Below are positions 50,378 through 59,684 of a stretch of DNA of 64,000 nt, piece by piece; the first letter of the stretch is position 1; each line of letters opens with the position of its first letter. The position numbers were made by a program, and so were the translations under genes. This stretch comes from Spartobacteria bacterium (lineage in GTDB: Bacteria > Verrucomicrobiota > Verrucomicrobiia > Chthoniobacterales > UBA10450). The notes under the pieces were generated by a model, which had not been told where the DNA came from, ran no database searches, and was given only the letters and a program-made list of their open reading frames with translations. The stretch spans positions 62,001 through 126,000 of the forward strand of contig JAJPGZ010000003.1 of the NCBI GenBank assembly GCA_021325495.1, read 5' to 3'.

Positions 50378-52546
50378 TCACTTCCGCCCGAATAATTTGC
50401 GGAAGCTGTTGAATAATTTACCGGGCAAACTGCCGGCGCTCTTGCCGAAATCGCGCAGGCCATTCACGAGCATTTGATCGCCACCGTGGACTTCGCACGA
50501 AACGGTTGGGATTTTATCGATCGGCAGATCGATTTCGTAGGCAGTGCCGGCCGATTGACAACCCGTGGTCGCGAGATGATTGGACAACGAACAGACCATC
50601 GCGCGTTGGATCGACATCGTCGGTTGCAACTCTTGTGGCGGGTAGCGTGTGGCGGCTTTGTTCATCACCTGGACCCACACCGGCAACGCCAGCGCCGCGC
50701 CGTAGCCCTTCGGAATAATCGTCGTCGGTTGGTCGAATCCGACCCACACCCCGCATGTCACGGTGCTCGTGTAACCGACGAACCACGCGTCCTTGTAATC
50801 GTTCGTCGTCCCGGTCTTACCCGCGCCAGGCAATTTCCAGCCTAACGAACGCGCACTTGCGGCCGTTCCCGTGGTCAACACCTGCTCCATCATTTGCGAG
50901 GTCATCCAGCATGCGCTCGGGTCCAGCGAGGGCGCGGAAATGTGGGCCGCGCGATAAATCGGATTGTGATCCTGATCGTCGATGCGCTCGATGATGTAAG
51001 CCTGTTTGCGTTCGCCGGCGTTCGGAAAAACCGAATAGGCCGACGTGAGCGCTTTCAAATTTGTTTCGAACGCGCCGATGTAAATCGCGGGACCGCGCTG
51101 CACGTTGTCGCTCAGATTCAAACTCGTCGCGATCTTCTGCACATTATCGAGGCCGGCGAATTGGCCGACGCGCACGCTCATGGTGTTGCGCGAATGAATC
51201 AGACCGTATGAGCACGGCTGAATCCCGGTATAAGTGCCGTCGGAATTTCCCGGCGACCAGTTTCCCGCGCCTTCGATTTCGCCCGCGCGAATCGGTCCGT
51301 CATCAATCGCTGCACCGGGCAAAAGTCCATTCGTAAACGCCAGCGTGTAAACGAACGGCTTGAAGGAGGAACCGATTTGTCGATTGGCCGGCGAAAGCGC
51401 GCGATTGAATTTGCTCTGCGCGTAATCACGTCCGCCGACGAGTGCGCGAATGCCGCCGCTTGCGTTGTCGATCGCGACGACCGCGCCTTCAAGGTACGGC
51501 ATCGATGTGTCTTCGCCGTTTTCTGGAGGTTGATAGTTCGCTTTGACCGGGTGATGAAAATTCGATTGATGCTCGATCTTTGTGAGCTGCTGTTCGAGCG
51601 ACGTTTGCGCCGCGGTCTGCACCGTCGGGTCGAGTGTCGTGTAGATGAACAAACCGCCGTTGTCGATCTGGTCCTGCGTCAGGATCATGTTGAGATCGCG
51701 TTGCACCGCGTCCATCGCATAATTTTCCTGGATCTGGAGCAGTCGTTTCGGATGCGTGTTCACGTGCGCCTGCTTCGCTTCATTCGCTTGCTCGACCGAG
51801 ATCTTTTTTAATTCGACCATGCGATCGAGCACGGTGTCGCGTTGCGCCGCCGCGCCTTCAGGATTTCGCAATGGCGAAAAGCGATTCGGCCCGCGAATCA
51901 ATCCCGCGAGCAGCGCTGCTTCCGACAAATTCAGCTTCGACGCGTTCTTGCCGAAGTAGGCCTGCGCTGCGGTCTCGACCCCGTAACAACCCGCGCCGAA
52001 ATAGATTCGGTTGATATAAAGCTCGAGGATTTGCTGTTTCGTAAATTTTTCCTCGATCCGCAACGCCACCAGCGCTTCGAGAATCTTGCGGTTCAAGGTG
52101 CGCCCGCCTAACGGCAGGCTGTTGCGCGCAAGTTGTTGCGTGATGCTGCTCGCGCCTTCTTTCGCCGAGCCGCTCATGACGTCGCGCACAAGCGCGCGCA
52201 AAATTCCGCGCCAATCGATGCCGCGATGTTGATAGAAACGCGTGTCTTCGCGCGCGAGCAATGCGTCGACGAAGAACGGCGAGATTTCGTTGAGCGAAAC
52301 TTTGAGCCGGTTCGCGCCGGCGAGCCGGCTATAAATTTTTCCATCGACATCGAACACCGTGTTCCGCTCGGGCATGACGCCGACGCGGGTCATGTCGAAG
52401 GTCGCGGCCCAGGTCGCGTAAAATAAAAACGCGGCCAGCCCCGCACCGCAGATGATGAGAAGAAGCGAAACTTTCCAGCCGTAACGGAAAAGTTTGCTGC
52501 CGAAGAATTTTCCGGCGCCTTGGCGCGCGCGCGCGAGCAATTTCAT
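50378..52546 (-). CDS. Class A penicillin-binding protein (PBP1 type)
   Basis: The ATG at 52546 gives 722 residues. A cytoplasmic start (MKLLARARQGAGKFFG) and one membrane helix precede a GT51 glycosyltransferase domain (LLAREDTRFYQHRGIDWRGI, SSITQQLARNSLPL, RKILEALVALRIEEKFTKQQILELYINRIYFG), then a transpeptidase domain with Ser in IGSSFKPFVYTLAF, SRNTMSVRVG and KTGTTNDYKDAWFVG. It polymerises and crosslinks peptidoglycan. Word A (52547-52556) abuts the ATG. It has few internal repeat copies. Confidence 0.95.
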   Translation of the reverse strand: MKLLARARQGAGKFFGSKLFRYGWKVSLLLIICGAGLAAFLFYATWAATFDMTRVGVMPERNTVFDVDGKIYSRLAGANRLKVSLNEISPFFVDALLAREDTRFYQHRGIDWRGILRALVRDVMSGSAKEGASSITQQLARNSLPLGGRTLNRKILEALVALRIEEKFTKQQILELYINRIYFGAGCYGVETAAQAYFGKNASKLNLSEAALLAGLIRGPNRFSPLRNPEGAAAQRDTVLDRMVELKKISVEQANEAKQAHVNTHPKRLLQIQENYAMDAVQRDLNMILTQDQIDNGGLFIYTTLDPTVQTAAQTSLEQQLTKIEHQSNFHHPVKANYQPPENGEDTSMPYLEGAVVAIDNASGGIRALVGGRDYAQSKFNRALSPANRQIGSSFKPFVYTLAFTNGLLPGAAIDDGPIRAGEIEGAGNWSPGNSDGTYTGIQPCSYGLIHSRNTMSVRVGQFAGLDNVQKIATSLNLSDNVQRGPAIYIGAFETNLKALTSAYSVFPNAGERKQAYIIERIDDQDHNPIYRAAHISAPSLDPSACWMTSQMMEQVLTTGTAASARSLGWKLPGAGKTGTTNDYKDAWFVGYTSTVTCGVWVGFDQPTTIIPKGYGAALALPVWVQVMNKAATRYPPQELQPTMSIQRAMVCSLSNHLATTGCQSAGTAYEIDLPIDKIPTVSCEVHGGDQMLVNGLRDFGKSAGSLPGKLFNSFRKLFGRK

Positions 52547-52593
52547 TGTCGATCTTATCGAAAATTTACTCGCGCATCCGCGCAAGATCGACA
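52547..52593. repeat. Inverted pair of word A
   Basis: TGTCGATCTT (52547-52556) and AAGATCGACA (52584-52593) are exact inverted copies 27 bp apart. Together they fill the gap between the glutaredoxin stop and the PBP start. A 10 bp stem with a 27-base loop is possible. Confidence 0.75.
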
Positions 52594-52594
52594 A

Positions 52595-52930
52595 CTACAA
52601 TTGCACGTTGACGCGGCTTTCGTGTTCCTCGGTTGAGCATGGTGCATTCAATGGCACCCCCGCATCCGCGGCGCTCGGCGCCACGATGTGATTGTCGATC
52701 AAATATTTTTCCAGTTCTTCGCCGCTGATATCGGGCAGCATCGTGCCGTTTACTTCCACGCACGGCGAAAGAGGTTGGCCGCTTTTCGTTTCCATTTCCC
52801 AACGAAAGGCCGGGTTCTGAATAATGTCTTTCTCGGTGTATTTGAGATTGTATTTGGCCAGCACCGCGCGCACGCCGCCGCTCCAGCCGCAATGGGTTTT
52901 CAAGTAAGCCGTGATCTCAGGATTCTGCAT
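52595..52930 (-). CDS. Glutaredoxin-like protein
   Basis: I start at the ATG at 52930 (MQNPEITAYLKTHCGWSGGVRAVL), giving 111 residues; the frame start at 53020 adds residues not typical of the family. The active site is CGWS, a one-cysteine variant of CPYC. The GSH site region (SPCVEVNGTMLPDISGEELEKYL) is present. The last 25 residues contain an extra Cys (NAPCSTEE). It probably handles glutathione or low-molecular thiol mixed disulfides. Confidence 0.78.
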   Translation of the reverse strand: MQNPEITAYLKTHCGWSGGVRAVLAKYNLKYTEKDIIQNPAFRWEMETKSGQPLSPCVEVNGTMLPDISGEELEKYLIDNHIVAPSAADAGVPLNAPCSTEEHESRVNVQL

Positions 52931-53054
52931 CGCGCAATCTACCACAGGAAAATAAAAGATCGACAATCGCACCGGCCCGGACGTGAAATCCCTGCCGGGA
53001 CCCCGATTTTGTCCATTCACGCCGTTTATCGGAGCCCCGGCGCCCTAAACATTG

Positions 53055-53657
53055 CTAAATCTTCTGCCGCAACGGCCGCATCTGTTGCGTCAGTTTTTGC
53101 AAACCGAGCTCGAGTCGTGTCTTCACCGTGCCGAGCGGGGTGCGCGTTTGTTGGGCGATCTCGCGATGACTTAAACCTTTGAAGAATGAAAGCCGGATGG
53201 CTTCGCGTTGTTGCTTTGGAAGCCGACGTAGTTGTTTCTCCAGGAACGAATGCATATCCACGCGCGAAACTTCGGCATTGCCGGAAATGGTGAAATGTCC
53301 GTTGGGGCGCTGATCCAGTTGCTCGCTGAATCGATCTTTCGCGCGACAATACGCTTGCCGACGCCGCACTCGATCGATTGCCCGTCGCCGCGCCAATGTC
53401 ACGACCCAGCCCAACGGTTTGCCCGCTTTTGGCGAATAGTGGTCGGCCTCTTTCCAAATCTGGAGCATGATTTCCTGGAGCACGTCGTCGGCGTCGGCTC
53501 CTTCATGCACAACATTGCCGATGACGGAGCGCAATCGCGTCCCGTAACGATTATAGAGTTCTTTGAGTGCGCTCTGCTTCCGTCGCGTGATCGCGCTCAT
53601 AAGGGATTCGTCCGAAGCCGTCGAGAGTGCGCCGTATTCCAGTGTGGGCTTGATCAT
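53055..53657 (-). CDS. ECF-type RNA polymerase sigma factor
   Basis: The 200-residue protein has sigma region 2 (SALKELYNRYGTRLRSVIGNVV, DADDVLQEIMLQIW) and region 4 (LPKQQREAIRLSFFKGLSHREIAQQTRTPLGTVKTRLELGLQKL). The start could also be a downstream Met. No anti-sigma gene is adjacent; the next upstream gene is the cyclase-TPR protein. Regulon unknown. Confidence 0.93.
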   Translation of the reverse strand: MIKPTLEYGALSTASDESLMSAITRRKQSALKELYNRYGTRLRSVIGNVVHEGADADDVLQEIMLQIWKEADHYSPKAGKPLGWVVTLARRRAIDRVRRRQAYCRAKDRFSEQLDQRPNGHFTISGNAEVSRVDMHSFLEKQLRRLPKQQREAIRLSFFKGLSHREIAQQTRTPLGTVKTRLELGLQKLTQQMRPLRQKI

Positions 53658-53773
53658 ATCGAAGCCTCAAGATGGAGACCGGTTGTGTGTGTAACAATCG
53701 GAACGCGAGCCGGTTGGCTGGTAGGTAAAATCCTTACTCCGCTGCGCGGCCGGCCTTGGTAGCCCAAGGATAC

Positions 53774-53796
53774 TCGTTAGGCGATTGTCGATCTAT
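53774..53796 (-). repeat. Composite of word B and a one-mismatch word A
   Basis: On the minus strand this reads TAGATCGACA, spacer ATCG, CCTAACGA. The spacing equals the composite at 17074-17095. It covers the stop of the cyclase-TPR gene and lies between it and the sigma gene. Confidence 0.8.
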
Positions 53797-56153
53797 TCAG
53801 TCGATTGACCGATAAGTTTCTTGAATCGCGGATCGTCCCGAATCGGATCCCACTCCCACCGGTATTTCAAATCGTTGACCGTGATGCTGTAGTCGGCGCT
53901 GTCCACCGCGCCGGGAGTTTTCATCAATCGCTCGATCAATGAAAGGGCGAGATCCCTTTCGCCAACTCGCGCGTAGATCAACGCGAGATAACAATTCATG
54001 ATCGCGCCGTCGAAGGCGTCCTTCGATTCCGGTTTCAACTCCACCGCACGCCGGCCTTCGCGGATCGCATCTTCTTTTCGTCCCATGAATGCGTAACACC
54101 AGCCAAGATTCGCATGTCGATCCGCGCTCGTCGGCGCTTCATTGACCGCCGCTTCAAATGCCGGACGCGCCAACTCGAATGCTTTTTGCGCGCCGGACGC
54201 ATCGCCTTTCGCCAGAAGCGTTAGGCCGAGTAGAAAACTTTTCGGCGTAGCGCCGGCATTGGTGTAGGAAATGTCCGCGACCTGTGACGCTTCCATAATT
54301 TTTTGCGCGTCGGCAAAATTGCGGTCGATCATCGCCGTTTCCCAACGCACGCTCGTGATCACACCGTCGGGGTCGGTCCCCGCCGGGACATCGCTGACGA
54401 GAGATTTCAGCAAGTGCGTATCCCCCTTCGCCCAAAAATCGACATAACCGCTTTGGATCTTTGCCACGAGCGACGCCGGCGCCATCGATCGCATCCGCTC
54501 GGCCCACTTCGACGCCTCGGGCCAGTTGCGGATCGCCGTGTAAGTGAAGACGAGATTGCGCACCACGTTTGGACTTTGCGGATCGAGCTTCTGGCTCTCT
54601 TCGTAACGCGCGAGTGATTCGTCCCACTTGCCTTGGCGGCGCTTGATCGCTGCGATCAGCGCACTCGCTTCGGCGTTGTTAGGCGCGAGGCGCAGAGTGG
54701 TGTCGAATTCCTCCACCGCTTTGTCGTAGTCGTTGTCGATCCAATACACGCATTGGCCGAGCGCCAGGTGCGCTTCCGCCAGATTCGATTGCAGACGCAG
54801 CGCCGTCTCCGCTTCGCTTCGCGCTTTGGTTTTGATTTCGTCCGTCGGTTCGAAGTAATGAAAAATCTGCGCCCGGGTTGAAGCGAGACGCGCGTGGGCG
54901 GCCGCGAAGTTCGGGTCGATCGCGATCGCTTCGACGTAAAGCTGCTCCGCCTTCTTGTAATCTTCGAGCAGCGTGTCCGGATTTCGCGCGATCTGGTTCG
55001 CACGCAAATAAATAATGTAGGCGCTTTCGTTGTCGGTCGGTTTCTCCGCCACGCGCTCTTTTTCGTCGGCCGTGAGCGTGACGCGCAACGCCTCCGCGAT
55101 CTCCGTCGCCAGCTCGCCTTGCAGGCCTAACGAATCCGCCAGCGTCCGGTCGTAGCGATTCGCCCAGAGATGTCGATCTTTCAACGCGTCGAGCAATTGC
55201 ACCGTGACGACGATGCGGCTGCCCTCACGCCGCACGCTCCCTTCCAGCACGTTCGTCACACCCAGTTTTCGCGCAATGTCGCGCAAGTTGTGCGTTTCTT
55301 TTCCACCGCGGAATTCCATCACGCTCGTCCGACTGATCACGCGCAAATCTTTGATCTTCGATAAGCTCGTGAGGATGTCGTCCTGAATTCCGTCGGCAAA
55401 AAATGCGTTTTGCGGATCGGCGCTCATGTTTACGAACGGCAAGACCGCGATACTTTTGTCGGCGCCGCTCAAACCAGCGAAACGCTTTTGGTAAACGAAC
55501 AGCGCAATCAGCGCGCTCGCGAGAACGGCCGCGGCGATCCACCATTTGCGCCGGCACGGCTTCGCGCGCACGGCCGTGGCGATCTTTTGCGGCTTTTGTG
55601 CATTGCCCACTTCGCCGTCGTAGAAATTGAAGATGTCGATCTTAACGTCGTGCTTCACATTGCACTCGCCGAGATCGTGAAGATGCGGCTGCCACTCGGC
55701 CGATTGCGCCAGGTCTTCCGCGACGCGTTTCGAAATCAGAATGTGACCGGCGTCCGCGCAATCCATCACCCGCTGCGCCATGTTGATTCCGGCCCCGGCG
55801 ATGTTGATGCGATCGTTCACATCGCGCACTTGATTGACCGGTCCGCAGTGAATGCCCATGCGCAATTGAATTTGCGAATGATTCTTGAGCGCGCGCTGAA
55901 TCTCGATCGCGCATCGCAACGGCGCTTCCGGCGTATTGAAAAACACCAGCGCCATGCCGTCGCCGACCGGTAGCCTAACGAGTCGACCGTTCGACTCGGC
56001 CGCGCGGAAACATTCCGTGTTGCGCACGATCTCGCTCAACTGCTCTTGCAGCGCGCGCTGCTCATCGGTGCGCAATTTGGAATAGCCCACCACATCCATG
56101 AACAGGACATGGCCGATCTCCATCTGCGCGCCCGACGCCGAATCTACCGACAT
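53793..56153 (-). CDS. Adenylate/guanylate cyclase-domain protein with TPR repeats
   Basis: The 786-residue protein starts with a class III cyclase domain (GHVLFMDVVGYSKLRTDEQ, LPVGDGMALVFFN, RMGIHCGPVNQV, INIAGAGINMAQRVMDCADAG), then one membrane helix (WWIAAAVLASALIALFVYQ). A TolB-like N-terminal region follows (SIAVLPFVNMSADPQNAFFADGIQDDILTSLSKI), then a long run of TPR-like repeats. The catalytic metal Asp is present (FMDVVGYS), but activity is not assured. This fusion is typical of Verrucomicrobia and alphaproteobacteria. Word A lies at 55171 and 55634, word B at 55126 and 55974. Confidence 0.9.
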   Translation of the reverse strand: MSVDSASGAQMEIGHVLFMDVVGYSKLRTDEQRALQEQLSEIVRNTECFRAAESNGRLVRLPVGDGMALVFFNTPEAPLRCAIEIQRALKNHSQIQLRMGIHCGPVNQVRDVNDRINIAGAGINMAQRVMDCADAGHILISKRVAEDLAQSAEWQPHLHDLGECNVKHDVKIDIFNFYDGEVGNAQKPQKIATAVRAKPCRRKWWIAAAVLASALIALFVYQKRFAGLSGADKSIAVLPFVNMSADPQNAFFADGIQDDILTSLSKIKDLRVISRTSVMEFRGGKETHNLRDIARKLGVTNVLEGSVRREGSRIVVTVQLLDALKDRHLWANRYDRTLADSLGLQGELATEIAEALRVTLTADEKERVAEKPTDNESAYIIYLRANQIARNPDTLLEDYKKAEQLYVEAIAIDPNFAAAHARLASTRAQIFHYFEPTDEIKTKARSEAETALRLQSNLAEAHLALGQCVYWIDNDYDKAVEEFDTTLRLAPNNAEASALIAAIKRRQGKWDESLARYEESQKLDPQSPNVVRNLVFTYTAIRNWPEASKWAERMRSMAPASLVAKIQSGYVDFWAKGDTHLLKSLVSDVPAGTDPDGVITSVRWETAMIDRNFADAQKIMEASQVADISYTNAGATPKSFLLGLTLLAKGDASGAQKAFELARPAFEAAVNEAPTSADRHANLGWCYAFMGRKEDAIREGRRAVELKPESKDAFDGAIMNCYLALIYARVGERDLALSLIERLMKTPGAVDSADYSITVNDLKYRWEWDPIRDDPRFKKLIGQSTE

Positions 56154-56214
56154 TCGATTGTCGATCTTATCGCGGGCTCGCCGACAACAGTCAAATTCGC
56201 TAAGGTCGATTCCG

Positions 56215-57402
56215 ATGAAACCTGTGACGCGCCGTCAAACCATCAAACGCCTCGCCGCACTCGCCGCCGGAACACTCGCCGCGCCGATGATCAATCGCGG
56301 TTCGTTCGCGCTCTTTGCGCAAAGCACCACGAAATACTCGACCCATGCGATCGATTTACTGCAACGCAGCACCGTCATCGACATGTTGAATCCGTTCACG
56401 CTCGTCGGCGTGCTGGCTCCTTTTATTGGCGACAAACGGCCGACGTGGTTTACGAACCCGGAAACTTTCAGCGCCGCCGATCTCCAACGTTTCAAAGATT
56501 CTCGCATCGACGTCATGCACATCGGTGTCGGGATTGACGGACCCGATGCGTTTGAAAAGACGGCGAGTTTTCTCGGGCGTTGGAACGGATTTATCGCGCA
56601 CCAAGACGATCATCTCATGCGCGTGGACGAGCCGGCGCGGATCGACGCGACAAGGAAAGAAGGAAAAATCGGCATCATCCTCGGGGTGCAGAATTCCGAG
56701 CATTTCCGCACGCCGGACGATGTCGATTATTTCTATCAACTCGGGCAACGCGTTTCGCTGCTCACCTACAACAGTCGTAACATGATCGGCAACGGCAGCA
56801 CGGAACGGCGTGACGACGGCATTAGCGATTTCGGAATTAAAATCGTCGAGCGCATGAACAAAGTCGGCATGGCCGTGGACACCGCGCATTGCGGCGATCG
56901 AACAACTCTGGAAGCGTTTGAGATTTCAAAAGCGCCGGTCTTGATCACGCATTCGAATTGTCGCGCGCTCAATCCAAATCATCCGCGCTGCAAAACGGAC
57001 GACGCCATTCGCAAGATGGCGGAGAAAGGCGGCGTCATGGGAATCACCGGCGTGCGCAATTTTGTTTCGCCGAAAGAACCGACCACGATCGAAACATTGC
57101 TCGATCATTTTGATTACGTGACCAAGCTCGTTGGCGTCGAGCATGTCGGCGTCGGCAGCGACTACGACCTGGATGGTTATGATGCCATGCCGGACGATTA
57201 CAAAAAATGGCTGCGCGGTCTTTATAAGCCGAGCTACGGATTCCGCGACAAAATGGACACGGATGGCTTCAATCATTACAAGCGGATGTTCGGTCTGACC
57301 GATGGTTTGATTCGCCGCCGTTACAGTGATGCCGATATCGAATTAATTCTCGGCGGAAATTTCCGGCGCGTGCTCGATCAGATCTGGTCGGCCAAAAGTT
57401 AG
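56215..57402 (+). CDS. Membrane dipeptidase-like protein (M19 family) with altered metal site
   Basis: The ATG at 56215 gives 395 residues with a Tat-like signal (MKPVTRRQTIKRLAALAAGTLAAPMI). The later M19 landmarks are present: VDTAHCGDRTTLEAF and VLITHSNCRAL supply the two zinc histidines, and VGSDYDLDG supplies the acidic substrate residue. The N-terminal His-x-Asp pair expected after the first strand is replaced (VIDMLNPFTL), and the bridging Glu position is GVQNSEH. Dipeptidase activity may therefore be lost or changed. Word A (56159-56168) precedes it and 57404 follows it. Confidence 0.82.
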   Translation: MKPVTRRQTIKRLAALAAGTLAAPMINRGSFALFAQSTTKYSTHAIDLLQRSTVIDMLNPFTLVGVLAPFIGDKRPTWFTNPETFSAADLQRFKDSRIDVMHIGVGIDGPDAFEKTASFLGRWNGFIAHQDDHLMRVDEPARIDATRKEGKIGIILGVQNSEHFRTPDDVDYFYQLGQRVSLLTYNSRNMIGNGSTERRDDGISDFGIKIVERMNKVGMAVDTAHCGDRTTLEAFEISKAPVLITHSNCRALNPNHPRCKTDDAIRKMAEKGGVMGITGVRNFVSPKEPTTIETLLDHFDYVTKLVGVEHVGVGSDYDLDGYDAMPDDYKKWLRGLYKPSYGFRDKMDTDGFNHYKRMFGLTDGLIRRRYSDADIELILGGNFRRVLDQIWSAKS

Positions 57403-57419
57403 TTGTCGATCTTGTTTCG

Positions 57420-58577
57420 ATGAAAGCTCTCGTGTTTCACAAGCCTGGTCACGTGGAGGTCAACGACGTCGCGTATCCGAAAATTCTCGACCCGCAGGAC
57501 GTCATCGTGCGCGTGACCTCGACCGCGATCTGCGGATCGGACCTGCACATTTACAACGGCTTTCTTCGACAAACGCGGCCGCTCACGCTCGGCCACGAGT
57601 TCATGGGCATCGTGGAGGAGACCGGCTTCGAAGTGAAGAACCTCGTCAAAGGCGATCGCGTCATTGTTCCGTGCGGGATCGCCTGCGGCGCATGTTTTTT
57701 TTGCGATCTCGGTCTCGGCGCGCATTGCGAAAAATCCAATCCGCGCAGATACGGTCCGGAAGGCGGAATGATCAGCCAAAAAGGTGGCGGCATTTTTGGT
57801 TATACCGATCTCTACGGCGGCTACGCCGGCGGCCAGGCTGAATTCGTTAGGGTGCCGTACGCTAATTACGGCCCGCGCAAGATCGACAATGAACTCACCG
57901 ACGAGCAGGTGCTCTTTCTCACCGACATTTTCCCGACCGGTTACGCCGGAATTGATTGGGCGGGAGTAAAGGGCGGTGAAACCGTCGCCGTCTTTGGTTG
58001 CGGTCCGGTCGGTTTAATGGCGCAAAAAGCGGCCTGGTTACGCGGCGCGAAACGCGTCATCGCAGTCGATATTCGAAATTACCGTTTGGTCATGGCGGAG
58101 CGCGTGGCGAAATCGGAAGCGATCAACGCGAACGATGAAGATCCGGTGAAAGCCATCCGCGAAATGACGGAGGGTCGCGGCGCCGATGTTTGCGTGGACG
58201 CGGTCGGCTTGGAAGGCGATCGCAGCCTTCTCGACAAGATCGACAACGTCATTCACGCGGAATCCGGCACGATCAAAGTGCTGAAGATGTGCGTGAGCGC
58301 AGTGCGGCGCGGCGGTTTTGTCAGCATCATCGGCGTTTACGGAATGCCGTATGATACATTTCCGTTAGGCCAGATTTTCGAAAAGGGAATTAGAATGGCG
58401 TTCGGTCCCCCGCCGATCCATCGTTACATGCCCGAGCTGCTGCGCGCGGTGGAGGAAGGCAAGATTCGACTCGACGACATCATCACGCACCGAATGCCGT
58501 TGAGCGAAGCGCCGCGCGGTTACGAGATGTTCTGCAAGAAAGAAGACAACTGCGTCAAAGTTGTGATGACGCCGTAG
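57420..58577 (+). CDS. Zinc-dependent alcohol/threonine-type dehydrogenase (MDR family)
   Basis: The 385-residue protein has the catalytic-zinc site (CGSDLHIY, GHEFMGIVEE) and a structural-zinc lobe (CGIACGACFFCDLG). The nucleotide-binding motif is GCGPVGLMA, followed by AVDIRNYRL at the second-strand end. It is a formaldehyde- or glutathione-independent-type MDR by pattern, but the substrate is unknown. Word A copies are at 57879 and 58236 (KIDNV), word B at 57844. Confidence 0.9.
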   Translation: MKALVFHKPGHVEVNDVAYPKILDPQDVIVRVTSTAICGSDLHIYNGFLRQTRPLTLGHEFMGIVEETGFEVKNLVKGDRVIVPCGIACGACFFCDLGLGAHCEKSNPRRYGPEGGMISQKGGGIFGYTDLYGGYAGGQAEFVRVPYANYGPRKIDNELTDEQVLFLTDIFPTGYAGIDWAGVKGGETVAVFGCGPVGLMAQKAAWLRGAKRVIAVDIRNYRLVMAERVAKSEAINANDEDPVKAIREMTEGRGADVCVDAVGLEGDRSLLDKIDNVIHAESGTIKVLKMCVSAVRRGGFVSIIGVYGMPYDTFPLGQIFEKGIRMAFGPPPIHRYMPELLRAVEEGKIRLDDIITHRMPLSEAPRGYEMFCKKEDNCVKVVMTP

Positions 58578-58589
58578 TCGATTGTCGAT

Positions 58590-58895
58590 CTAACGAACAC
58601 TCTCAGGATCGACGCCTTCGACCAAAATCATGTTCGTCTTCGCAGTAGCATGACGCAGTTTGCGCGGCTCGCGATATTCCTCGCAATTAAGCCACTCTTT
58701 CGCGCGATCCATGGAATCGAATTGCAGAACCACGATGCGTTTCGGTTGCCAATCGCCCTCGAGCACTTCGGTGTTGCCACCGCGCACGAGGTATTTGCCG
58801 CCGTATTTCTGCACAGTCGCGTGGGCCTGCCGCTTGTAATCCTCGTAACGCGTTGGATCGACAACTTCTATTTCGACAATGACGTACGCCGGCAC
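58590..58895 (-). CDS. DUF1330 family protein
   Basis: The 101-residue protein matches DUF1330: AYVIVEIEVVDPTRYEDYKRQA, YGGKYLVRGGNTEVLEGDW, RIVVLQFDSMDRAKEWLNCEEY. The fold is a ferredoxin-like dimeric alpha-beta barrel of unknown role. A near-copy of word A (TGTCGATCTA) lies immediately beyond its stop at 58583. Confidence 0.9.
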   Translation of the reverse strand: MPAYVIVEIEVVDPTRYEDYKRQAHATVQKYGGKYLVRGGNTEVLEGDWQPKRIVVLQFDSMDRAKEWLNCEEYREPRKLRHATAKTNMILVEGVDPESVR

Positions 58896-58897
58896 GA

Positions 58898-59635
58898 TTA
58901 CTTCCCGTTATCCGATTTTTTCGATTCGTTAACCGCCGGTACCGGCCGCCGCCGGCGCAGACGCAACCAGTTGTTCCAGGTTTTGCGCATGCTATCGCGC
59001 GGCGTCAGATATTGCTGATTCAATTCATTACTCTTGCAAATCTGCGCGAGAATTCCTTTCACCGTGAAATCGGTCGTATTCAAAATCGTGTAGGCGGTGC
59101 CGACCGCGGCTGCGTGATGCGCATCGCTCGCCGCCGTCATCGGCAGTCCGCGTTCCTGCGCATACTTGAATGCATATTTATTGTAACGGCGCAAAGTCGT
59201 GGCCGCGTTGAAAACTTCGATCGCGTCGATCGGCAACGTTTCCAAAACCGAAAAGCGAATGCCGGCGCGGAAGAGATCGTACGGATGCGGCGGAATCGCA
59301 AGCCCACCGCGTTCGTGGATCAATTCGCAAATGTATTGCGCCGGTTTGCCTTTCAATCGCGGCGGATCGGGCAGGGTCGAGCCGATGCAAAGCAGATGGC
59401 CTTCCGCGGTGGTCACCTCCACGCCCGGCAGCACCAGAAAATTTTCAACCGGCGTGCCGTCTTCCCGCATCAACCCTTTCTCGAGCATGTAAGTCACCGC
59501 TTCGCACGTGTTGTGATCGGTCACCGCGACCCCATTCAGTCCCTTCGCCTTGGCGGCCGTGATCAAATCCTCCGGACTCGACACTCCGTCGCCCGAAAAA
59601 AACGTGTGGGTGTGCAGGTCGATATTGAACGGCAT
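58898..59635 (-). CDS. PHP-domain metal-dependent phosphoesterase
   Basis: The 245-residue protein has the PHP motifs: DLHTHTFFSGDG (HxH), GLNGVAVTDHN, GVEVTTAEGHLLCIG, IPPHPYD and TAASDAHHAAAVGTAY. These supply several metal ligands for phosphate-ester hydrolysis. Length is close to the YciV/PHP type that acts on nucleotide or oligonucleotide phosphates. Substrate not determined. Confidence 0.9.
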   Translation of the reverse strand: MPFNIDLHTHTFFSGDGVSSPEDLITAAKAKGLNGVAVTDHNTCEAVTYMLEKGLMREDGTPVENFLVLPGVEVTTAEGHLLCIGSTLPDPPRLKGKPAQYICELIHERGGLAIPPHPYDLFRAGIRFSVLETLPIDAIEVFNAATTLRRYNKYAFKYAQERGLPMTAASDAHHAAAVGTAYTILNTTDFTVKGILAQICKSNELNQQYLTPRDSMRKTWNNWLRLRRRRPVPAVNESKKSDNGK

Positions 59636-59684
59636 CGCGCGGAAGTTAATTTGCTACGGCGCAAATGGAAAGCGCCGCTTTTAG

